A stretch of DNA of 48,379 nt from Acidimicrobiia bacterium (GCA_013812505.1 JACCTH010000111.1:1-48379), one strand, 5' to 3'. Shown: positions 8,202 through 16,224, counted from the first letter of the stretch. Translations and numbers: made by a program. The notes: generated by a model not told the origin, from the letters alone.

Positions 8202-8930
8202 GTGCTCAACCTTCCGGTGACACCTCCGCTCGAGCCGATGCTCGCCCGGCTCGTCGAGGCCCTTCCTGCAGAGTGGTGGTACGAGCCGAAATGGGACGGG
8301 TTTCGGGCTTTGATCTTCCGTGACGGGGCCGAGGTCCGCATCGAGAGCCGCAACCAGCGGCCCTTGGCTCGTTACTTTCCCGAGGTGGTTTCGGCAGTCA
8401 AACAGGCCCTGCCAGAACGGTGCGTCGTCGACGGGGAGATCGTCACCGCCCGCCCCGATGACGGGCGGCTCGACTTCTACTCGCTCCAGCAGCGACTGCA
8501 CCCGGCGGCGAGCCGCGTCGACCTCCTGGCGTCGCAGACCCCGGCGACCCTGATCGCCTTCGACCTCATCGCTTCGGACGACGAAGATCTCCGGCCGCTG
8601 CCGTTCCATGAGCGCCGGCACCGACTCGAAGCTCTATTAGAAGGAGTCGCTCCCGGAGTATCGCTCACTCCACTCACCGACGACTTGGAGGTTGCAGGCG
8701 AATGGTTCAAGGCGTTCGAGGGAGCCGGGCTGGACGGGATCATCGCCAAGCATCCCGCCAGCACCTATCAGCCCGGGCGAAGGGTCATGGCCAAGCTGAA
8801 GCACGATCGGACCGCCGATTGTGTGGTGGTCGGCTATCGGACCCACAAGTCCCGAGCCGACGCGATCGGTTCGCTGCTCCTTGCTCTCTATTCCGAGGAG
8901 GGAACCCCAGCCCACTTCGACACCCTCCCC
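8202..8930 (+). pseudogene. ligC: ATP-dependent DNA ligase (LigC type), N-terminal part
   Basis: N-terminal nucleotidyltransferase domain of an ATP-dependent DNA ligase. The adenylation motif is EPKWDGFRAL (Lys near residue 30), followed by IESRNQRPLARYFPE, VVDGEIV, LIAFDLIA, LDGIIAKHPASTYQPG and KLKHDRTADCVVVGY. The start is GTG 8202 (MLNLPVTPPLEPMLARL matches the family), with AAAGGAG close by. After about LLLALYSEEGTPAHF the frame leaves ligase sequence and runs to 9092 with unrelated residues. The missing OB-fold C-terminus lies on the opposite strand at 9136-9495. Re-inverting about 8930-9495 would give a ligase of about 357 residues, the usual LigC length. Confidence 0.85.
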
Positions 8931-9102
8931 CCACTCAAGCGCCTGCCGAACCATCGTGAAGAGCTCGTCGGGTTCCGAGCCCATCCGGGCTGGCGATCGA
9001 CCCATGCTCCTTCGGCGAGCTCGATCCGCTCGATCCCGGTGAACAAGGCATCGAAGCCGGAACCAGCAGGTGCCGAAAACAACGAACTCTGAAAACCCAA
9101 AT
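8926..9102 (-). pseudogene. alkB: AlkB-like dioxygenase, N-terminal part (inverted)
   Basis: Read on the minus strand from a TTG near 9102, the translation SLFSAPAGSGFDALF, IERIELAEGAWVDRQPGW and then DELFTMVRQALEWGE matches the N-terminal lid of actinobacterial AlkB proteins. A one-base deletion in a CCC run (near 9000) shifts the frame between GWARN and PDELF. The fragment stops making sense at about 8926, where the minus-strand sequence becomes the complement of the ligase. It lies 33 bases after the stop of the ligase C-terminal fragment on the same strand, as expected if ligase and alkB once formed an operon. Confidence 0.7.
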
Positions 9103-9495
9103 TCGCCGGGCCCGTAGGTTTACACGGCGCGTGAGCTATGGCCGGAGGATTTCGACGAGCCGCAGCGACGGGGCCGTCTCGAGCTGGGCGAACCGGCACG
9201 AGTCCGGGTCGCGATCGGGTCGCCAACGAATGAACTGGGCAGGGTGGCGCAGCCGGCCGCCATCCAGCTGGTTGAACCGTACCTCGGCCACCAGTTCGGG
9301 ACGAAGGGGAATGAAGGACAGGTCTTTTTCCGGGTTCCAGCGGCTGCCCGTCATGTCCGCGGCTTCGAGTGTCGCCCCGGCCCAGGGATGCGCAGCCATC
9401 TCAACTACATAGGGGGCGAGATCGATGAACAGCTTCCGGCGCCGGGCGACGGGAAACGAAGCCGCCACCCCGATCGGGATCAATCCGCCGAACAT
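8930..9495. other. Inverted segment carrying ligC 3' end and alkB 5' end
   Basis: The two breakpoints fall inside ligC (about 8930) and alkB (about 9495). Flipping this roughly 570-base segment restores two full-length genes in one plus-strand operon. No long inverted repeat is visible at the ends; only a few bases of possible microhomology. Confidence 0.75.
9136..9495 (-). pseudogene. ligC: ATP-dependent DNA ligase, C-terminal OB-fold part (inverted)
   Basis: C-terminal part of the LigC-type ligase on the minus strand. LIPIGVAASFPVARRRKLF, SRWNPEKDLSFIPLRPELV and RHPAQFIRWRPDRDPDSC are the distal motifs of the OB-fold (RWRPDRDP is the motif VI region). It ends at TAG 9138-9136. It has no ligase N-terminus upstream on its own strand; that part is at 8202-8930 on the plus strand. 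Alone it cannot be an active ligase. The matching halves and combined length make an inversion the simplest reading. Confidence 0.85.
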
Positions 9496-9918
9496 CGTCT
9501 CCTTCGAGGCGTGGAGGTCCCCCGGCCGCGCTTAGTGGCAGCATTCGGGACCGGTGAACTTCCCGCCGGTCTCGAAATGATTGGCGAGATGTCGGAGGCG
9601 CTCAGCAACCGCTATGGGGCAAAGCTCGAGCGCATCACCTGCAACCTGTATCGAGACGGCCGTGACAGCGTCGCCTGGCATGGCGATCGGATCGCCCGCA
9701 ACTTGCCGACTGCCACCGTGGCCATCCTTTCCCTCGGTGAGCCGCGAGCCTTTCGGATCCGCTCGAAAGGGGGTGGACGCTCTATCGGTTGGTCGGCTGG
9801 CCACGGGGACCTCATCGTCATGGGCGGTTCCTGCCAGCGCACTCACGACCACAGCATCCCCAAGGTGGCCAAAGCCGGAGAACGTATAGCTGTGATGTTC
9901 CGGCACAACTACCATTGA
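9495..9918 (+). pseudogene. alkB: AlkB-like 2OG-Fe(II) dioxygenase, C-terminal catalytic part
   Basis: Catalytic half of an AlkB-type DNA/RNA dealkylase: PRPRLVAAFGTGELP, ITCNLYRDGRDSVAWHGDRI (His-x-Asp iron ligands), GEPRAFRIR, GDLIVMGGSCQRTHDHSIPK (distal His) and RIAVMFRHNYH. The jelly-roll core and Fe/2OG residues are present. The plus-strand frame extends upstream to 9244, but that stretch is the complement of the ligase C-terminus and is not AlkB sequence. The N-terminal 58 or so residues lie inverted at 9102-8926. Rejoined, AlkB would be about 199 residues, normal for the family. As it stands it lacks a credible start. Confidence 0.82.
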
Positions 9919-10117
9919 TACCTGATGGGGTAAGCCTCGAGATTCTCTACAGCACCCAGTCGCGGAAGGACCACGACCTGTTGGCCCGAGCTCATAGCTT
10001 GCAAACCCACAAGTCAAACAGCTCGGTGGCAGCGAAGGCTTGACTCGGGCCGTCACCGACTCACCCCTGGTGTCGATCGGTTCCGCAACTCGCCGAGAGC
10101 GACCTCACCTGTGGCGC

Positions 10118-10321
10118 TTAAGCCAGTCTCCGTACGTAGTTGCGCGAGGTGACCACGCGATAATCATCGGAGAATTCGACTAGGACCGAGCCCATGCGGC
10201 CTCGAGCGAGGATCCGGCAATGTTGGCCGGATCGTTCAGGGAGCCGGGTTCGCACCCGCCAGCGATGGTCATCCCCGTTGCCAAAAGGCGGTACAACAGA
10301 TCGGTTGATGCTCTGTATCAA
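10118..10321 (-). CDS. Conserved small hypothetical protein
   Basis: A small protein whose C-terminal two thirds (GQHCRILARGRMGSVLVEFSD then DYRVVTSRNYVRRLA) looks like a compact beta-barrel-type conserved actinobacterial protein. The annotated frame opens at ATG 10321, but the first 22 residues look non-conserved, and GTG at about 10255 (VRTRLPERSGQH) may be the true start. It lies 17 bases downstream of the hydrolase at 10339 without joining it clearly. Function unknown. Confidence 0.55.
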   Translation of the reverse strand: MIQSINRSVVPPFGNGDDHRWRVRTRLPERSGQHCRILARGRMGSVLVEFSDDYRVVTSRNYVRRLA

Positions 10322-10338
10322 GGGCTTTCTCTCATGAG

Positions 10339-11211
10339 TTAGCCCCGAACGAGGTCATCGAGGATCTCGCCGATCGAGCCGACGACGAGGGAGAGGTGCC
10401 CGTGTTCGGGGAGGAGGTGCGGCCGGGCACTGGGGATGTGCGCGGCGAGCCACTCGCCGTGCGCGAACGGCACCATTAGGTCGTGCCGACCCTGCCAGAT
10501 CGAGATCGGGACCGTGATCGAGGCGAACTCGAATCCCCACGGCGCGACGAACGCGAGATCGTCATCGAACCATCCCCAGGGGCCGTCGGCGACGCCTCGA
10601 CGGAACGTATTGGCCAGGTACTCCCCCAGCTCGCCTTCCAGCGAGGCTTCATCGACGTCGGAGATCAGCGAACGAAGGGAGTCGACGATCTCATGGGCCT
10701 CGATCGTCTCTTTGGCGTCGACTTTCGGACGCATGAATTCGAGGAGGGCCTCGGGGTCGCGGGCAGCGGTGGGGTATTCGATCTGGTTGTCCTCCCCCAT
10801 CCCCGCCGTCCAGTCCAGACCTTCGGCGTCATAGGGCGCGACGCCGGCGATCGTCGCGGCGGCCACCACCCGGTCAGGCAGGAGCGCCGCGCATGCGATC
10901 GCGTGCGGCCCGCCTCCCGACCAACCGACGGTGTGAAAGCGCTCGACGCCGAGATGATCGGCGATCGCCGCAACGTCAGTCGCGCAGTCGGCGACCGTTC
11001 GACCCTCGTGTCGGCTCGAGTCGCCGAACCCCGGCCGCGAGTAGGTCAGCAAACGGATTCCGCGCTGGGCAGCCGCCCGGTCAAAGGTCTGGAAAGGTAC
11101 CGCGGCACCTGGGCTTCCATGATGAAAGACCACAAGGTTCCCCTCGGGATCTCCTTCGATCAGCGCCTCGAGCGTCCGGCCGTCACGTAGCGGGATCGAC
11201 AGTGCCGCCAT
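10339..11211 (-). CDS. Alpha/beta hydrolase
   Basis: A 290-residue serine hydrolase. The oxyanion motif is HHGSPG (residues 30-35), the nucleophile elbow GWSGGG (Ser98), the acid lies in QGRHDLMVPF (about 245) and the base in PEHGHLS (about 272). A lid of helices separates the two halves. Start ATG 11211 gives MAALSIPLRDGRTL, the usual N-terminal strand. No signal peptide, so cytoplasmic. The sequence does not distinguish esterase, epoxide hydrolase or haloperoxidase-like activity; the acid-base set argues for an active enzyme. Confidence 0.85.
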   Translation of the reverse strand: MAALSIPLRDGRTLEALIEGDPEGNLVVFHHGSPGAAVPFQTFDRAAAQRGIRLLTYSRPGFGDSSRHEGRTVADCATDVAAIADHLGVERFHTVGWSGGGPHAIACAALLPDRVVAAATIAGVAPYDAEGLDWTAGMGEDNQIEYPTAARDPEALLEFMRPKVDAKETIEAHEIVDSLRSLISDVDEASLEGELGEYLANTFRRGVADGPWGWFDDDLAFVAPWGFEFASITVPISIWQGRHDLMVPFAHGEWLAAHIPSARPHLLPEHGHLSLVVGSIGEILDDLVRG

Positions 11212-11245
11212 CGGCGAGGAGAGTAGCGCGAGGCGCCGCGGCGAC

Positions 11246-11598
11246 CTATCGGAGAGGATCGATCACCTCGACAAAGTCAAACTGATGGAAACCCGTATCG
11301 CGAGTGACAATCGAACGAACGCCGTGCTCCCGCATCAAGACTGCGATATGGGCGTCGCGGTAGAGGTTGCCTCAAAGCAAAGCCACCTCGTCGACCACTT
11401 CGGACAATATCTCGCGATGACGAGGAGTCTCGGTCAGGATGGCCACGCTCGTTGACGCCAGCACGGCGGCCACAAACGCTAACGCCCCAGCCGATTCGAA
11501 CAGTCGGCAAAGGACCTGTGGATGAGTGACTACCCGCAAGAACTCATGGCATCAGCGTCGGCGGGGTACACAAGCACGTTCGTATCGACGACAAACAC
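11246..11598 (-). pseudogene. Decayed PIN-domain toxin (VapC-type)
   Basis: Minus-strand fragments of a PIN toxin in order: FVVDTNVLVYPADADA (from GTG 11598), then YEFLRVVTHPQVLCRLFESAG, STSVAILTETPRHREILSEV and, after a stop, GNLYRDAHIAVLMREHG to FHQFDFVEVIDPLR with TAG at 11248. About 30 codons expected between the first two blocks are missing and the frame is shifted there. A TGA stands where an Arg codon (CGA) is expected before GNLYRD. At least two independent lesions, one a deletion of about 90 bases, make this a true pseudogene rather than a read error. Confidence 0.78.
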
Positions 11599-11828
11599 CT
11601 AGCCCTCTTGCTCCATCTCCGAGTAGAGGGCTTCTCGATCAGATATATCAACGAGGTAGTCGCCGCTCCTGAAGTCCGAAGATCAGGAAGAGGTTGGGGC
11701 GAGGGGCGCTCGTCAAGCATCTTTCGGATCGCGGCCTCGGCCAGTTGGGACATCGTCCGGCCCGGACGAACCGCCATCTCCCGAAGACGGTTGACCAACG
11801 CGTCGTCGAGAACCAGAGTCGTTTTCAT
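11599..11828 (-). pseudogene. Ribbon-helix-helix antitoxin (VapB-type), frameshifted
   Basis: Begins MKTTLVLDDALVNRLREMA from ATG 11828, with GRTMSQLAEAAIRKMLDERP, a ribbon-helix-helix antitoxin N-terminus. At about 11655 the reading frame must shift by one base to continue as FRSGDYLVDISDREALYSEM and stop at TAG 11601-11599, abutting the toxin remnant's GTG. A single missing base explains it, so the antitoxin may be intact in the cell, but its toxin is dead, so it may also be free to decay. Confidence 0.75.
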
Positions 11829-11858
11829 CCGTACCGCAGTATTGCGTACGGCAGTATG
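11829..11858. promoter_or_regulatory. Probable antitoxin operator
   Basis: Directly upstream of the antitoxin ATG, the minus strand carries two near-identical 15-base units, ATACTGCCGTACGCA and ATACTGCGGTACGGA. Together they form an inverted repeat of CCGTAC arms (11829-11851). This is typical of a ribbon-helix-helix binding site. Confidence 0.6.
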
Positions 11859-12191
11859 GCGCCTACGTCCCTTGAACTTCGCTAAGCACCGGATCGTCGA
11901 AGGAACAGGCTGTATTACCGCCCCGTCGACGGCTACACCCATCTCGGAAACATCGGCCAGCTCGGGAAGTCGCAATCTGGCGACGACTCGCCCCTCAGAG
12001 CCACGTAGGTGAGGACTTCGTCCCTGATCGGGGTCGAAATCGAGAAAGGTCGACTCTTAGCCAGCTTCGTGCAAGGTACGCCTCACCCGTTCGGCTTGGA
12101 GGTTGTTCCCCGAGCTATGGGACGAAAAGGCGAGTCACAGGCAGCCCGTCAAACTTGAGTCGGCCGGCGCCGTTTCATGCGGGCTCCGAGC
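11859..12191. other. Intergenic, nothing recognised
   Basis: About 330 bases between the decayed toxin-antitoxin locus and the membrane protein. A minus-strand translation (RLPELADVSEMGVAVDGAVI) is open through part of it in frame with the antitoxin, but it has no recognised motif, and an internal stop near 12060 breaks any longer reading. Confidence 0.4.
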
Positions 12192-13025
12192 TCAACAGTC
12201 CTCGATGGTGATTCCCCGCACATCGTCAGCGGGCCTTTCACCCGACGGCACCGTGATGCGAGTTTCCTCGCTGCCTCTTCGGATGACCAGCACGTAGGCG
12301 CAGGAACCGCCGGAGGTGCCTGCAGTGGTGCTTGTCTCGCCCACAGCTTCGGAAGCAAAGAAGCCGGCCATCAGCATGAGCACCACCCCGAACAGGGCCA
12401 TCGCCCCTGGGGCTTTCTCCTTGAGAACCGAGCCCTGCTTCTCGATCATCGTGCCAGCGGCCGCAATCGCTCCCACGCCCGTCGTCGCGACGTCGGCAAC
12501 GCCCTCTTCCCCCATAGGAAGGACTGCTTTCGGCTTGCGCAAGTTGGCGACCTGCAGCCACAGAGCACCTAGCACGACGACGAGCCCGGCATCGAACATG
12601 AGCAAGCTCATTGCTACGCCGAGCCGGTTTCCGGATCCCATGCTCTTCCACAAGCTGAATGTGAGGATGGCGGGGAGAACCATCGCCACGGCGGCAGCAA
12701 TCAAAAGGGCGCCGGCGGCAACTGCGAGCTGTCGTGGCGAGAACATTGGATCAAGCTCCGCCTCGATCGATGCTTTGACCTCTGGCGGGAACTGGAGTTC
12801 GAAGTCCGCGGACTCGGAACCGACCGTCGCTTTGTAGGTGCCCCCTCGCTGGGCCTGCTTGATAACGTAGATCTCGCCGTAGGTTCCCCTGGTCTCCCCC
12901 TTGATGCTGTGGACTTCGCTCCAGGTCACCGGCGAAGCGACGTCGGAGTCGTTGACCTTGGCGGTCAGGGTGACGGGTTCGTCTTTGATGGCGAATGGTG
13001 GGTTCTGAACTACGGAAACGGCCAT
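12192..13025 (-). CDS. Membrane protein with N-terminal Ig-like region
   Basis: A 277-residue protein of unknown function. Residues about 5-80 read as a beta-sandwich/Ig-like region (EPVTLTAKVNDSDVASPVTW, GGTYKATVGSESADFEL) without a signal peptide. Three hydrophobic segments follow: LAVAAGALLIAAAVAMVLPA (about 100-120), GVAMSLLMFDAGLVVVLGAL (about 135-155) and AMALFGVVLMLMAGFFASEA (about 208-228), then a small C-terminal domain ending GITIEDC. ATG 13025 is the only plausible start. It is flanked by toxin-antitoxin loci and shares no operon. Confidence 0.62.
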   Translation of the reverse strand: MAVSVVQNPPFAIKDEPVTLTAKVNDSDVASPVTWSEVHSIKGETRGTYGEIYVIKQAQRGGTYKATVGSESADFELQFPPEVKASIEAELDPMFSPRQLAVAAGALLIAAAVAMVLPAILTFSLWKSMGSGNRLGVAMSLLMFDAGLVVVLGALWLQVANLRKPKAVLPMGEEGVADVATTGVGAIAAAGTMIEKQGSVLKEKAPGAMALFGVVLMLMAGFFASEAVGETSTTAGTSGGSCAYVLVIRRGSEETRITVPSGERPADDVRGITIEDC

Positions 13026-13124
13026 GCTTTGGCTCCAGTGATCTTGCCGGACTGGAAGTCGAACCTAGCAAAATCGCAGCAAGGGCGACTGACCGACCAG
13101 CCAGCACCATCCGGATCTGCATGA

Positions 13125-13130
13125 TAAGAT
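13125..13130 (+). promoter_or_regulatory. Extended -10 box for a leaderless antitoxin transcript
   Basis: TAAGAT preceded by TG one base away (extended -10) ends six bases before the ATG at 13137. This spacing puts the transcription start at or beside the start codon. Confidence 0.5.
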
Positions 13131-13136
13131 GCGAAT

Positions 13137-13382
13137 ATGCCTAAGACCGTGCAGATACGCGACCTCGATGACGAGGTCTATGCCGCTCTTGTCCGAAGAG
13201 CGAGCCAAGAAGAAATCAGCGTTCCCGAGCTGCTCCGCCGAGAGGCCGGTCGGCTCGCTCGACGCCCCTCGTTGGGCGACTGGCTGGCGCGCACCCGTCG
13301 GCGTCCGACGTCGATTGACTCATTCGAAGTGATCGAGGCGCTCGATGAGGCTCGCGGGGCCTGGCCCGATGTTGGTCGTTGA
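13137..13382 (+). CDS. FitA/VapB-type antitoxin
   Basis: An 81-residue antitoxin with a ribbon-helix-helix N-terminus: PKTVQIRDLDDEVYAALVRR, ISVPELLRREAGRLARRP. The C-terminal tail (DSFEVIEALDEARG) should bind the toxin groove. It overlaps the PIN toxin start by 14 bases. No ribosome site is needed if the transcript is leaderless, as the -10 position suggests. Confidence 0.85.
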   Translation: MPKTVQIRDLDDEVYAALVRRASQEEISVPELLRREAGRLARRPSLGDWLARTRRRPTSIDSFEVIEALDEARGAWPDVGR

Positions 13383-13767
13383 CGCTTCTTGTCTGGTCGA
13401 GGTCGTCATCGATTCCCCACGATCCGAGCACATCCGAGAGCGAATGGCCGCCGATCCCGACCAGGCGGCGCCGCATGTGGTTGACGTCGAAGTCTTCTCG
13501 GTGATTAGACGGTTTCGAATGCTCGGCCGCATCGATGAGACGGCTGCCCGCCAAGCCGTAGACGATCTGAGGCTTTGGCCGGGCGAGCGCTATGGCCACC
13601 GTTTGTTGCTCGAGCGCGCCTGGGAACTGCGCGACTCCGTTAGAGGTTGGGACGCGATGTATCTCGCGCTCGGCGAAGCACTCGGTGCAACCGTGCTGAC
13701 CATCGACCAAAGACTCGGCCGCCTTACCGGCATCGACTGTCCGGTCGAAGTGCTGTCAATCGGCTGA
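13369..13767 (+). CDS. PIN-domain ribonuclease toxin
   Basis: A 132-residue PIN protein starting at ATG 13369 (MLVVDASCLVEVV). The acidic site residues are in VVDAS, VVDVEVFSVIRR, GWDAMYLALGEALGATVLT and TIDQRLGR. An upstream extension to 13345 lacks a family match. It forms a type II module with the preceding antitoxin and appears intact. Confidence 0.87.
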   Translation: MLVVDASCLVEVVIDSPRSEHIRERMAADPDQAAPHVVDVEVFSVIRRFRMLGRIDETAARQAVDDLRLWPGERYGHRLLLERAWELRDSVRGWDAMYLALGEALGATVLTIDQRLGRLTGIDCPVEVLSIG

Positions 13768-13917
13768 GCCTGAGACCTGGTCCGTTTCGGCGCATTCAGC
13801 CCGAATTGCCCTCAGAACACTCGAGGAGCGAGATGTCCTCAAGCCCGTCGAGTCGACGCCGGCGGGGCCCGGGAGACCCAGGAAGCTTTGGCTAGCGGCG
13901 GCTCTCGTCGACCTTCT

Positions 13918-14706
13918 CTAGTACGCGGCCTTGGCCAGAATCTGATATACCACGTCAAGACCATCGCTCAGCGCGGCTGGGCCGGGCTGGAGGATGATCG
14001 CCGAATCGATCTCGTGCACCCTGCCATGCGTGATCGCCTCGATCTGGTCCCAACCTTCGCGGGCGTAGATTTGGTCGAACTGCACTTTCTTGCCACACCA
14101 GGAGGCGAGGATCACGTCGGGATTGGCGTTGATGACCTTCGAAGGGTCGGCGATGATTCGGCCCTTCGCCAGTGATGAGGCCGATAGGTCGGGAAAAACG
14201 TGTTCGCCCCCGGCGATCCGGATGATCTCGGCGACCCAGAGGATGCCAGTGATGATCGGATCGGGCCACTCCTCGAAATAGACCTTCGGACGTCGGGGCC
14301 ATTTTGATGCGGCGTCCTCCACATCGGAGATGTGAGCAGCGAGGTGATCCGCGAACGAGTTGGCCCTGTCGGTGGCGCCGATCATTGCACCCAGCCGCCG
14401 CACATAGGAAAGGATGCCGTCGACGGAGCGATGATTGCTGATCCAAACCTCGACACCTTGTTTGATGAGGTCGCGAGCGATGTCCGCTTGGATGTCCGAG
14501 AAGCCAATCACCAGGTCGGGTTCGAGGCGGACGATGTCGTCGATGTGAGCCGAGGTAAACGCTGACACTCTCGGCTTTTCTTTGCGAGCCCGTGCCGGCC
14601 TCACCGTAAAGTTCGAGATGCCAACGATTCGATCTTCCTCGCCGAGCGCGTAAAGCACCTCGGTCGGCTCCTCGGTGAGACACACGATCCGTTGCGGATA
14701 CGACAT
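13918..14706 (-). CDS. Cobalamin-binding-like (BtuF/TroA_a) protein
   Basis: A 262-residue protein of the TroA/BtuF substrate-binding superfamily: RIVCLTEEPTEVLYALGEEDRI, ISNFTVRP, VSAFTSAHIDDIVRLEPDLV, GAMIGATDRANSFADHL, VYFEEWPDPIITGILWVAEI and ANPDVILASWCGK. It has no signal peptide or lipobox, so it belongs to the soluble 'cobalamin-binding protein' annotation group rather than a normal periplasmic receptor. It follows the membrane protein gene on the same strand after 35 bases. No ABC permease, ATPase or cobalamin riboswitch is nearby, so a transport role is unproven. Confidence 0.8.
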   Translation of the reverse strand: MSYPQRIVCLTEEPTEVLYALGEEDRIVGISNFTVRPARARKEKPRVSAFTSAHIDDIVRLEPDLVIGFSDIQADIARDLIKQGVEVWISNHRSVDGILSYVRRLGAMIGATDRANSFADHLAAHISDVEDAASKWPRRPKVYFEEWPDPIITGILWVAEIIRIAGGEHVFPDLSASSLAKGRIIADPSKVINANPDVILASWCGKKVQFDQIYAREGWDQIEAITHGRVHEIDSAIILQPGPAALSDGLDVVYQILAKAAY

Positions 14707-14741
14707 CGTCAGAGGCTTGACGCTCGCTGTACTGAATGCAT

Positions 14742-15417
14742 CTATCTCGTTTGACGCCAGATAAGGACGCTAACGACGCCGAACCAAATCGAAAGCAGCG
14801 CGGCTAGCGGGGGGAACAAGTTGAGGTAGGTGAGCTCGGAAACCCCGGCGTACTCCTGCCAGAAGCCGACGCCCAAGATTGCCAGCCCGCTGGCGGCGCC
14901 AGTGAGGCCGAGCCAACGGGGGAAGGTGCCGCTAGCTGCTGTTGCCCAACCGAAGAGGAGGAACGGGAAGCCGAAGAACGCGATCATGATTCCGCTCAAG
15001 AGCCCGAAGTCGATAGCACGGACCGCCTCGGCGGTGTGGAGGATCAAGTTCTGATCGGCCACGGGTGCCTCGTGCCACTGGCGGGCGAGCTCGGGCATTG
15101 CCGTCCCGTCGATGAGGAGGTCGACAAGGTTGACGGCGCCCCCGAGAACCGCGAATGAAAACGCTACTCGGCCGAGTGCCCCCCGGGCGTCGGCATCGGG
15201 GAGCGGGAAAGGGCGAATTGCGTGAACAGAAACAAGAGTGATCCGAAGACGATGACCGCGTGCACCGCGACCCAGTTTTTCGCTGCCGTTGACGAGGGCG
15301 AGATATGCCGCCGTGTCGCCGATTTCCGAGGCAGAGGTCCGGGGATGGAGGGCGTTGCCTGCAATGGCGATCACGGCGCCGGCGACCCCGCAGGCCGCGC
15401 CCACTCTGAGGACCATT
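14742..15417 (-). CDS. Multi-pass membrane protein, two compensating frameshifts
   Basis: An integral membrane protein of about 224 residues. From ATG 15417 (GGGGGAG just upstream): VGAACGVAGAVIAIAGNALH, then WVAVHAVIVFGSLLFLFTQF, ALGRVAFSFAVLGGAVNLVD, FGLLSGIMIAFFGFPFLLFG and LFPPLAALLSIWFGVVSVLI are hydrophobic helices. The second helix is only readable in another frame: one base seems added in an A5 run near 15275 and one missing in a C4 run near 15188. The pair restores frame, which looks like homopolymer error rather than decay. It resembles DUF4386-like actinobacterial membrane proteins; function unknown. Its 5' end lies 43 bases from the divergent DDAH gene. Confidence 0.68.
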
Positions 15418-15447
15418 CGCTCCCCCGCCGGGGGCGAAGAGAACTCG

Positions 15448-15453
15448 TATGAT
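15448..15453 (+). promoter_or_regulatory. -10 box for leaderless DDAH transcript
   Basis: TATGAT ends six bases before ATG 15460, the same spacing as upstream of the antitoxin at 13137. No clear -35 is seen. Confidence 0.45.
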
Positions 15454-15459
15454 CGATCG

Positions 15460-16224
15460 ATGGACACGGCCACGGCCATCGTACGCGGCGTCCCCGACAC
15501 TTTTGACGCGGCTCTCGTCATGGGCGAACGTCCAAAGCTCGAAGTGGCGAAAGCGCGGAAACAACATGCCAACTACTGCACCCATCTCGCCAAGGCCGGT
15601 TACGAATTGGCAGAGCTACCAGCCGACGACGACTATCCCGATTGCCTCTTCGTCGAAGATACCGCCGTGGTGATCGGACGGGTAGCGGTGATTTGTCGGT
15701 CGGGTGCCAGCGCCCGGCGGGGCGAGGTGGGGCCCGTGGCCGATCGGCTGGCGACGACATTTGAGCTGCGGCCCATCGTCGAGCCAGGCACCATCGACGG
15801 CGGTGATGTCTTCATCGCCGGTGACACCATCTTTGTGGGTTTGTCGTTACGGACCAATCACGAGGCGGTCAGGCAGCTCACCGAAGTTGGCCGGGAACTG
15901 GAGAGGCGGGTTGTGCCGATCGAAGTGCAGGGCGTTCTCCATCTGAAGTCGGCGGTGCTCCCCATCGACGACCACACCGTGGTGGTGACCCCCGGCACGG
16001 TCGACGAGACGCTCTTGTCCGATTTCGAGATCATCCCTGAGGCAGCGGAGGAGCGACACCGGTTCAGCGCGCTCCCCTTGGCAGACGGCACCGTGCTAGT
16101 GACGGCGAATGCCCCGAAAACTGCGAATCTGGTTGCCGCTCGGGGCTTCTCGGTCGTCCCGGTGAATGTGTCAGAGATCCAAGCGGCCGACGGCGGCCTC
16201 ACCTGTATGTCGATTCTCTACTGA
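15460..16224 (+). CDS. ddaH: Dimethylarginine dimethylaminohydrolase (DDAH)
   Basis: A 254-residue amidinotransferase-superfamily enzyme that hydrolyses N-omega-methylated arginine to citrulline and a methylamine. Motifs: ALVMGERPKLEVAKARKQH, DCLFVEDTAVV (about 61-71), TIDGGDVF (111-118), HLKSAVL (catalytic His161) and GGLTCMSILY (nucleophile Cys249). The start is ATG 15460, six bases after a -10 box; a longer frame from 15289 overlaps the divergent membrane gene and has no family match. The last seven bases overlap the convergent DUF1801 gene. A related arginine deiminase-like specificity is the main alternative. Confidence 0.88.
   Translation: MDTATAIVRGVPDTFDAALVMGERPKLEVAKARKQHANYCTHLAKAGYELAELPADDDYPDCLFVEDTAVVIGRVAVICRSGASARRGEVGPVADRLATTFELRPIVEPGTIDGGDVFIAGDTIFVGLSLRTNHEAVRQLTEVGRELERRVVPIEVQGVLHLKSAVLPIDDHTVVVTPGTVDETLLSDFEIIPEAAEERHRFSALPLADGTVLVTANAPKTANLVAARGFSVVPVNVSEIQAADGGLTCMSILY

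Noticed and set aside
9244-9494. N-terminal part of the frame ending in AlkB
   Set aside because: It is the complement of the ligase C-terminal fragment and matches nothing.
8930-9495. Phase-variable invertible switch driven by a site-specific recombinase
   Set aside because: No clear inverted repeats flank the segment and no invertase gene is nearby; a chance inversion or assembly error is more likely. Kept as a finding without the switch claim.
13918-14741. Cobalamin riboswitch upstream of the BtuF-like gene
   Set aside because: Only 35 bases separate it from the upstream gene; no room or conserved B12-box pattern.
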